Origin: a virus
Strand: one strand, 5' to 3'
Length of the DNA stretch: 64,000 nucleotides
Virus record (IMG/VR): IMGVR_UViG_3300028394_002328
Coordinates: 62,001-126,000 of that record
The stretch's first letter is position 1; each line of letters starts with the position of its first letter. Below, in pieces: positions 57,939-64,000 of the stretch. The position numbers and the translations under genes are program-made. The notes below the pieces were generated by a model. It did no database searches and was not told the DNA's origin. It worked only from the letters and a program-made list of their open reading frames with translations.

Positions 57939-59138
57939 ATGGTTAGGAAAGCTAGCAAGAAAGCCGTAGAAGAAGTTGGTTTGGTCCGTAGTCTGACCCC
58001 CAAGGATGAAGATGTCAAATATTTTGGTGAAGAGCCTTCGTTCCTGATTCAGCCTACTGAGGATGATCGCGGTATAGCACTATCCCGAGCGTTCAATTGG
58101 TACAACAAATTTTATAACAAGAAAGACGCCAAAGAATTTTTGGCACAGTACCTAGACTTGAATGCCAAAACTACTGAAGCTAAAACTATCAGGCGTGTTG
58201 CTGACAACGAAATCATCCCAACGATTGGTTGGTTGTCTCGTATGACACTCCGTGGTCTAGTATTAGTAGAATATGAAAAACAGACCTTGGACAATGAAAT
58301 CGGTAGGTTGTTGAATACAATCTATAAACCCGAAGTCAAAGAGGCTAGCCGCACAGGTGGCCCAGTTAAGTCTGAGGCGCCGGCTGTCAATCGGCCTAAT
58401 GTACAAGAAATCATGCGGGAAAAGGCTAGTGAAGCCGCAGGTGAATTGGAAGGCTTGCTAGATGATTTCATTCAAGCAGGTGCACCTACTAAACATACAT
58501 ACCGCCCAATTGATGAATTGGCTAAAAAGAATGTATTGCCTCAGCATGTTAGTTTCATGGTTGAAACTTGGAATAAAAAACTCATTGAGTTTACCGAGGT
58601 ACAAGAAGGTAAAGATGACCAACTTGTACAAGGTTACATGCATTTGAGTAAGCAACAAATCAAAAACATTATTAAGTTTATTGAATTGGTTCTTAGCGAA
58701 ATCGGTAGTTATGTTACTGTTAAAAAGGTTAGCAAAGCTCCTCGTAAACGCAAAGCAGTTCCAGTTGAAAAGCAAGTATCTAAACTTAAATATTTGCGTG
58801 AATTTGTAGATGCGGCTACTAAACTTAATCTAACAAGTTTACACCCAACTAAACTACATGGTGCAAGTGAAGCGTGGGTTTATGATACTTCACGGCGTAA
58901 ACTTCATCACTACATTGCTGACGAATATAGTAAATACTTTACTGTCAAAGGTAATACGCTATTAGGGTTTGATACTACCCAAAGTGAATGTAAAACACTG
59001 CGTAAACCAGCAGAACAGATCAAAGAAATTATGGGTAGCAAGCCGGCTGCTCGTAAATACTTTAAAGAAATTAAGGCAGTGTCCGTTACTCCTACAGGAA
59101 GGTTCAACGAACACATGGTCATTTTAAAAGCATTTTAA
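57939..59138 (+). CDS. Hypothetical early protein (399 aa)
   Basis: ATG 57939 after AGGAG. MVRKASKKAVEEVGLVRSLT, basic N-terminus, helical middle (NVQEIMREKASEAAGELEGL) and KKVSKAPRKRKAVPVEKQVS, a Lys/Arg-rich linker suggestive of nucleic-acid binding. Conserved-looking in aquatic phages; function unknown. MazG-like gene 12 bases downstream. Confidence 0.78.
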   Translation: MVRKASKKAVEEVGLVRSLTPKDEDVKYFGEEPSFLIQPTEDDRGIALSRAFNWYNKFYNKKDAKEFLAQYLDLNAKTTEAKTIRRVADNEIIPTIGWLSRMTLRGLVLVEYEKQTLDNEIGRLLNTIYKPEVKEASRTGGPVKSEAPAVNRPNVQEIMREKASEAAGELEGLLDDFIQAGAPTKHTYRPIDELAKKNVLPQHVSFMVETWNKKLIEFTEVQEGKDDQLVQGYMHLSKQQIKNIIKFIELVLSEIGSYVTVKKVSKAPRKRKAVPVEKQVSKLKYLREFVDAATKLNLTSLHPTKLHGASEAWVYDTSRRKLHHYIADEYSKYFTVKGNTLLGFDTTQSECKTLRKPAEQIKEIMGSKPAARKYFKEIKAVSVTPTGRFNEHMVILKAF

Positions 59139-59150
59139 TAAGGATAAAAA

Positions 59151-59585
59151 ATGAGTGTAGATTTAAACAAGTATAGCGAATTTGTAGAGGCAGTTACTAG
59201 TAGACCTAGTAATTATTTGACAGATTTTATTAATAGGTTAGACCAATTGTCTGATAATAGGGATGACTCTATTGAGGAGTATGGTCCGCAAGTTAATATG
59301 CCTTTGTTAATTACAGGGGCATTAGGACTTAGTTCTGAGTGTGGTGAGTTCAATGAAATCGTAAAGAAAATGATTTTTCAAGGGAAGCCACTAACCAAGG
59401 AAAATCTATTTCATATGGAGCGTGAATTAGGTGATATCATGTGGTACTGGATCAACACCTGCAGGGCGCTTGGCTTTGATCCTAATAAAGTCATTGAGGG
59501 CAATGTTGATAAGTTGATGAGTCGCTATCCAAGTGGTGTATTTGATGTAACTAAAAGCGAGAATAGAAAAGAGAATGACCTGTAA
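59151..59585 (+). CDS. MazG-like nucleotide pyrophosphohydrolase
   Basis: 144 residues. MazG core: ALGLSSECGEFNEIVKKMIF then ERELGDIMWYWINTCRALGF, giving the ExxE (E-CGE) and ELGD metal-binding motifs. Hydrolyses NTPs or dNTPs to monophosphates; phage MazGs are thought to modulate host nucleotide or ppGpp pools. AAGGA precedes the ATG. Confidence 0.85.
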   Translation: MSVDLNKYSEFVEAVTSRPSNYLTDFINRLDQLSDNRDDSIEEYGPQVNMPLLITGALGLSSECGEFNEIVKKMIFQGKPLTKENLFHMERELGDIMWYWINTCRALGFDPNKVIEGNVDKLMSRYPSGVFDVTKSENRKENDL

Positions 59586-59615
59586 TCCTGATAAATAACA
59601 TATATCAGGATTACA
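59581..59615 (+). promoter_or_regulatory. 13-bp inverted repeat around a late promoter and SD
   Basis: TGTAATCCTGATA (59581-59593) and TATCAGGATTACA (59603-59615) are perfect inverted repeats, spacer AATAACATA. ATAAATA (59591-59597) straddles the left arm; the SD AGGA is inside the right arm. Possible operator, or hairpin hiding the SD on transcripts from the upstream gene. Confidence 0.75.
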
Positions 59616-59619
59616 AAAA

Positions 59620-60405
59620 ATGACCGCAAATATATTATCCACACCTACTAATCTAAACTTAGATGAATTAAAAGAATCATTATTCACTAACCTAAGATTA
59701 CGATTAGGTGATGGTATTATAGATATTGAACTAGATCCTCAGCATTATGAGGCTGCATTCAATTATACCATTAAACTATATCGTCAGCGGGCACAAAATG
59801 CTACCGCTGAATCGTATACATTAATGACGGTTATTCAAAACATAGACACTTACACCTTACCTCAAGAATTTATTAATGTAAGGGCACTATTTCGTAGAAC
59901 AGTAGGACTTGAAACAGGTACTGGTTCTACATCTTTTGATCCTTTCTCAAGTGCTATTCTTAACACTTACTTGTTAAATTATAACTATACCGGTGGCATG
60001 GCAACATATGATTTTTATGCCGGTTATGTTGAATTGGCAGCAAGAATGTTTGGTGGTTATGTCAATTATACTTTTGATCCAGTTACTAAAGTTCTTAGAG
60101 TAGTTAGAGATTTTAAGGGAACTGGAGAACGCATATTAGTTTGGGCTGATGTGCAAAGACCTGTTGAAGTTCTATTGCAAGATCCAGGTGCTGGAGTTTG
60201 GATTGGTGACTATGTTCTAGCAGTTCTAAAAGGTATCATTGGAGAAGCCCGCGAAAAATTTGGTACTATTGCTGGTCCAGGTGGCGGCACTACTTTAAAT
60301 GGTACTGCGATGAAAGCTGAATCCAAAGCGTTGCAAGAAGCACTATTGGACGATCTGAGAAAATATCAAGACTATTCTCAGCCATTGACTTGGATTCAAG
60401 GTTAA
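59620..60405 (+). CDS. 13: gp13-like neck protein
   Basis: 261 residues (T4 gp13 is 309). LNLDELKESLFTNLRLRLGD then GIIDIELDPQHYEAAFNYTI, KLYRQRAQNATAE, is the neck-protein N-terminus (connector with conserved helices of ELK...LG..VI.I.VD..Q), followed by a FKGTGERILVWADVQRP beta section and a helical C-terminus. Joins the portal/head to the tail with gp14. Late promoter within an inverted repeat upstream. Confidence 0.7.
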   Translation: MTANILSTPTNLNLDELKESLFTNLRLRLGDGIIDIELDPQHYEAAFNYTIKLYRQRAQNATAESYTLMTVIQNIDTYTLPQEFINVRALFRRTVGLETGTGSTSFDPFSSAILNTYLLNYNYTGGMATYDFYAGYVELAARMFGGYVNYTFDPVTKVLRVVRDFKGTGERILVWADVQRPVEVLLQDPGAGVWIGDYVLAVLKGIIGEAREKFGTIAGPGGGTTLNGTAMKAESKALQEALLDDLRKYQDYSQPLTWIQG

Positions 60406-60425
60406 CCTAAATACTTTATTTTGTA

Positions 60426-60461
60426 AAGCTCCTGTAATATAATATATATTTACAGGAGCTT
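60426..60461 (+). promoter_or_regulatory. 12-bp inverted repeat around -10 and SD of the dNMP kinase
   Basis: AAGCTCCTGTAA (60426-60437), spacer TATAATATATAT, TTACAGGAGCTT (60450-60461). The spacer contains TATAAT; the right arm contains AGGAG, the SD of ATG 60467. The -35 region is weak. Confidence 0.72.
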
Positions 60462-60466
60462 ACCAT

Positions 60467-61102
60467 ATGATCATTGGAATTACCGGGTTGATAAATTCTG
60501 GCAAGGACACCATAGCAGATTATCTGACTACATTTCATGGCTATAAAAGATTAAGCTTTGCCGCTTCTCTAAAAGATGCTGTAGCAGCGGTATTTAACTG
60601 GGATCGTGAAATGCTAGAGGGCACTACCAAGTCTAGCAGAGAATGGCGTGAACAAGTTGATCAATGGTGGGCAGAACGATTAGGCATGCCTCATCTTACT
60701 CCACGATGGATTCTACAGTATTGGGGAACAGAAGTTTGCCGTAACGCATTTCATAGTGACATTTGGGTAGCATCAGTAGAAAACAAATTAAGAACTTCTG
60801 CTGATAATATTGTATTAACAGATTGTAGATTCTACAATGAGGTAGGGGCTATTAAAAATGCAGGTGGAATTACTATTAGAGTTGAAAGAGGTGCTAACCC
60901 TGAATGGTATTCACATGCAATAAACTTTAATAAAGGTGAAAACGGTAATTTAGGCTGGGCTCTTGGGAGAAATCATCTTGAACAATTAGGTATTCATGCT
61001 AGTGAATATAGTAGCGTTGGATTAGAGTATGACTATATCATTGCTAATGATGGGACAATAGATGACCTACATAAAAAAATTCAATCAATAGTCAACTTGT
61101 AA
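60467..61102 (+). CDS. 1: Deoxynucleoside monophosphate kinase (T4 gene 1-like)
   Basis: 211 residues. P-loop GITGLINSGKDTIADYL, then FAASLKDAVAAVFNW and WAERLGMPHLTPRWILQYWG with FHSDIWVASV and VLTDCRFYNEV, the block order of the T4 gp1 nucleotide kinase family. Phosphorylates dNMPs to dNDPs. Together with DHFR, ThyA and MazG it completes a nucleotide-supply set. Overlaps the convergent HNH gene by 18 bases. Confidence 0.9.
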   Translation: MIIGITGLINSGKDTIADYLTTFHGYKRLSFAASLKDAVAAVFNWDREMLEGTTKSSREWREQVDQWWAERLGMPHLTPRWILQYWGTEVCRNAFHSDIWVASVENKLRTSADNIVLTDCRFYNEVGAIKNAGGITIRVERGANPEWYSHAINFNKGENGNLGWALGRNHLEQLGIHASEYSSVGLEYDYIIANDGTIDDLHKKIQSIVNL

Positions 61103-61438
61103 GTCACCGCGTTTCCAAGTAACTTCTTTTTTCTTTACTACTTCAACACAATTCAAACATATGCTACGCAAATTACTTAATACAATATTTTCTAAATTAC
61201 CGTCAATATGAAATACGGTAATTTGCGTTGGAAATACACTACGAAACCCACATAAATCACATGTGGGTTTTTTCTTGTATCCTGATTTTTCCCAATTATA
61301 AATTCTAGGTTTTTTCTTAGCCCTAGTCTTACCACACCCATCGCAAATACTACGGTAGTGAGTTATGTCATTCCTTTTGTAATTAATAGCACAATAATTC
61401 TTGTTGCAAGTATTACAGATAGGCCTTTTTATTGTCAT
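61085..61438 (-). CDS. HNH-like zinc protein (minus strand, 117 aa)
   Basis: MTIKRPICNTCNKNYCAINY, CDGCGKTRAKKKPRIYNWEK, then CDLCGFRSVFPTQITVFHID and NLRSICLNC. Three Cys pairs and the HID...NL..ICLNC segment resemble a degenerate HNH homing-type nuclease. Located between the kinase and the tail sheath on the opposite strand, so it behaves like an inserted freestanding gene. Nuclease activity not certain: the usual first catalytic His is present in FHID. Confidence 0.72.
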   Translation of the reverse strand: MTIKRPICNTCNKNYCAINYKRNDITHYRSICDGCGKTRAKKKPRIYNWEKSGYKKKPTCDLCGFRSVFPTQITVFHIDGNLENIVLSNLRSICLNCVEVVKKKEVTWKRGDLQVDY

Positions 61439-61442
61439 GTTG

Positions 61443-61449
61443 TATTTAT
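61443..61449 (-). promoter_or_regulatory. T4-type late promoter, minus strand, leaderless geometry
   Basis: ATAAATA on the minus strand, 4 bases before the ATG at 61438. Confidence 0.68.
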
Positions 61450-61498
61450 ATCTTCACCTTCGAAGGTTCGCTTAAATGGCTGTTTTTGAAAAAATAAA

Positions 61499-61505
61499 AT
61501 AAATA
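61499..61505 (+). promoter_or_regulatory. T4-type late promoter for the tail sheath
   Basis: ATAAATA, 55 bases before ATG 61561; AAGGA is the SD. A 12-bp palindrome ACCTTCGAAGGT (61456-61467) lies between this box and the divergent late box. Confidence 0.72.
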
Positions 61506-61560
61506 AGAATATGCAAACTAGGTGGTAAACCTCATAATTTTACAATAAGGAAAAATAAAA

Positions 61561-64000
61561 TGGCATTAACAAGTCCTGGCGTTGAAGTTACAATCGTTGA
61601 CCAAAGTCAATATCTTCCAGCCGCAACCGGTTCCGTACCTTTCGTATTAGTCGCAACAGCACAAAATAAAGCTGATCCAACTGGTACGGGAGTAGCAGTT
61701 GCTACTACAGCAGCAAATGCAGGTAAATTATATCAAGTAACAAGCCAGCGTGATCTTGTTACATTATATGGCAATCCGTTCTTCTATACAACAACCGCAG
61801 GTACCCCTATTCAGGGTTATGAACTTAATGAATATGGCTTATTAGCAGCGTACTCATTATTGGGTGTCACTAACCGTTGTTATGTATTAAGAGCTGATAT
61901 TGATTTAGCTAGTTTAGTAGGTCAAACAGGTCGTCCAACTGGTGCCCCTGATAATGGTGCATGGTGGTTAGATACAACCACTTCAACTTGGGGCATATAT
62001 CAGTTTAATGCCACAACTGGACAATTTACACTACAAAATCCTATTGTTATTACTGATGAAGCTTATATAAGTGCTGGATCCCCTGTTAACAGTATAGGTA
62101 ATATCGGCGACTACGCAGTAATAGCTAATCAACTAACCGGGACTCCAACTTCTGCAAAACAATTCTTTTACAAGACTAGTAGCAATACTTGGACATTTAT
62201 TGGCTCTTCTGCATGGAAAGCAGATTGGCCCACAATTCAAGGTACCGCTTCAAATCCTGTATTAAACGCAGGCGACACATTTGATCTTCTTATATCCGAT
62301 GGTTCTAATGTTACTATTACTGTTCCTGATGCTGGAGGTGGTAATGGCACAGTTTCCGGAGTTGCAAGTGCAATCAATGCTTTGGGTTGGGGAAATATGT
62401 CTGCTTCTGTAAGAAGTGGAAAACTTTGTATATTTGGAAAAAGCACTGAATACATAGATGATAATCCACAATATGTCAGTATCACAAATAACAGTGGTAC
62501 TGCTCTTGACGATATGGGAATTGCTGAGGGTTACTATTATCAGCCTTTACTGGAATCAGGAACTTCAGCACAACAACCTTTATGGCAAACTGGACAAACT
62601 TATCCTCGTCCTACTGGTTCGGTGTGGATGAAAATTGGATCAGCCGGTACTGGACTACAGCCATATGTTTCTCAATGGGATTCTACCATAGCATCTTGGG
62701 TAAATAGAAATGTATCATTAGCTACAAGTGACTGGGCTGCTTCAGCAGCACTAGATGCTACCGGTGGTCAAGCTATTCCTGCAGGAACAGTGTATGGTCA
62801 ATATCAATTTAACGATACGTTAAGACCTAGTCCTTTATTTTTATGGGAAAGATATGCAACAGGTCCTACAGTAGTTACTGGCACAAATACTAGCCCATCA
62901 TTTACAGCCGGGCCCTATACTTTAACAGTTTATGTTTCTATTCCAGGTAGTACATCCCTGTCTAGTGGTTATACTATGTCTTTAGGTGATAATACTGATG
63001 CTACTGATTTTGTTACAGCATGGTCAGCGGCTGGTATTGATTATACTACTGCTAGTGTAACAACTGATGGTGCAATACAATTAACACATACTGAAGGTGG
63101 TGAGATTGTTCTTGATGATGTAATTGCTGCAACAGGAGTTTCTTCTGGATTGATAACCGAAGCTGGATTTGTTATCGGTGATACTAATGTTAAATATGGA
63201 TCTCCTATAACAACATCATTTAGTAACGTCGCGGTTACCGGTGGAGCAGGTACGAGTGGTGTAGTAAATGTTTCAATAATTAGTGGTAACTATGTTGATA
63301 TCACAGCATCGGGCGGAACTAGTTATGTTGTGGGCAACACACTTACAGTTTTAGGGGCTAATCTAGGGGGAGCTACTCCTGCAAATAACTTAGTTTTAAA
63401 AGTTACAGCAATTGGAGGTAGCGGAAGCTTATCTGAAGTAACTTACGTGTCTGGCACTCCAAATATAGATTTTGCGGTGCAACTAAGCAATTGGTCTGAA
63501 TTTACTTATACAGCAAACGAAGGTGCCCCTGTTGCAGCTCCTGCTAACAATACAAATTGGTTCTACAGTGTTGTTAACCAAGTTGATATTATGGTAAATA
63601 TCCCAGTTGATGGTTGGGTAGGCTATAAAATGATTAACTATGATTCCAATGGTTTCCCAATTCCAACAGGTAGTAATACTACTGATCCAGCTGGGCCAAT
63701 AGTAAGTCCAACTGAGCCAACTACACAAAGTGATGGAACAGCATTGGAATATGGTGATATATGGGTTAACACTACTAACTTAGAAGATTATCCTGTCATT
63801 TCTCGTTGGCAATCAGTTGATGGTACAGATACATGGGTTCTAATAGATAATACAGATCAAGTTAATAGTACTGGTATAGTATTTGCGGATGCTCGTTGGG
63901 CAACTAACGATAATACGAATCCAGCAGATGATCCTATTCCAACAATAGCAAGTTTGTTAAGTAGTGATTATTTAGATTTAGATGCACCAAGCTCAAGTCT
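61561..64000 (+). CDS. 18: Tail sheath protein (gp18-like), 3' end outside window
   Basis: The frame is open from ATG 61561 to the window end (813 codons so far). N-terminus MALTSPGVEVTIVDQSQYLP then ATGSVPFVLVATAQNKADPT is the conserved sheath-protein start (SPGVxVxEx). The sequence then contains large Thr/Ser/Asn-rich insertions (beta-sandwich type), making the protein longer than T4 gp18 (659). SD AAGGA upstream and a late promoter. Contractile tail, hence myovirus. Confidence 0.9.

Noticed and set aside
61456-61467. 12-bp palindrome ACCTTCGAAGGT as an attachment site or origin
   Set aside because: Too short and isolated; no integrase or repeated copies; may simply be a small regulatory palindrome.

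Overview
This window is about 64 kb from the genome of a large tailed phage of the T4 superfamily (contractile-tailed myovirus). Supporting genes are a large terminase, tail sheath, sheath-stabiliser (gp15-like), gp13- and gp14-like neck proteins, gp32-like SSB, UvsX, UvsY-like, UvsW, gp41-like helicase, gp61-like primase, a gp62-like clamp-loader subunit, a T4 gene 1-like nucleotide kinase and overlapping DHFR and thymidylate synthase genes. T4-type late promoters (ATAAATA) precede most virion gene clusters. The host is probably Gram-negative: the phage carries spanin-like lysis genes, proteins with signal peptides and a lipobox, and a subtilase with an outer-membrane-like C-terminal half. 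A BPSL0761-type small protein and a circularly permuted tmRNA hint at a betaproteobacterium. The host assignment is inference. No integrase, IS element, CRISPR array or tRNA gene was seen.

Layout. 1-4.7 kb: end of a giant repeat protein, two secreted or lipoprotein genes and a glycosyltransferase-like gene. 4.65-5.0 kb: a permuted two-piece tmRNA with tag ANDEVFSLAA. 5.0-8.4 kb: MoxR ATPase and VWA/metallopeptidase pair from strong sigma70-type promoters. 8.3-11.6 kb: small genes, DHFR, ThyA. 11.6-18.5 kb (late): spanins, fibre-like protein, two internal-protein-like paralogues, GIY-YIG endonuclease, methyltransferase, terminase and a large unknown protein. 18.5-22.7 kb: gp32, UvsX, UvsY-like. 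22.7-27.6 kb: an early region of small genes behind near-identical promoter cassettes, ending in an AAA ATPase. 27.7-32.1 kb: UvsW, gp62-like and zinc-finger protein. 32.1-34.2 kb: secreted subtilase. 34.2-36.0 kb: tandem family of small proteins ending in LRW, interrupted by psiE. 36.0-38.4 kb: a second small paralogue family (MNERI...FAELIV). 38.4-40.0 kb: 2OG oxygenase and a miniature DnaE-like protein. 40.1-43.3 kb: fibre-like protein, primase, helicase. 43.3-54.3 kb: late virion genes, a KWDG ligase-like protein, IscA-like protein, RecB-like nuclease and a repeat-containing tail fibre. 54.3-57.9 kb: minus-strand Nudix, gp15-like and gp14-like genes. 57.9-64 kb: MazG-like, gp13-like, dNMP kinase, HNH-like gene and the tail sheath, which runs off the end.

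Regulation readable from the sequence has three layers. (1) Early promoters with TTGACA, exactly 17 bp, TATAAT/TATACT and a shared leader. (2) T4-like late promoters. (3) A set of promoters of both classes placed so that transcription should start at the ATG itself, predicting leaderless mRNAs for primase, the gene pair with uvsW, a gp14-like neck protein and others. The most unusual elements are the permuted phage tmRNA, the 206-residue DnaE-like protein, the signal-peptide-bearing subtilase, the two tandem small-protein families and the leaderless-promoter pattern.
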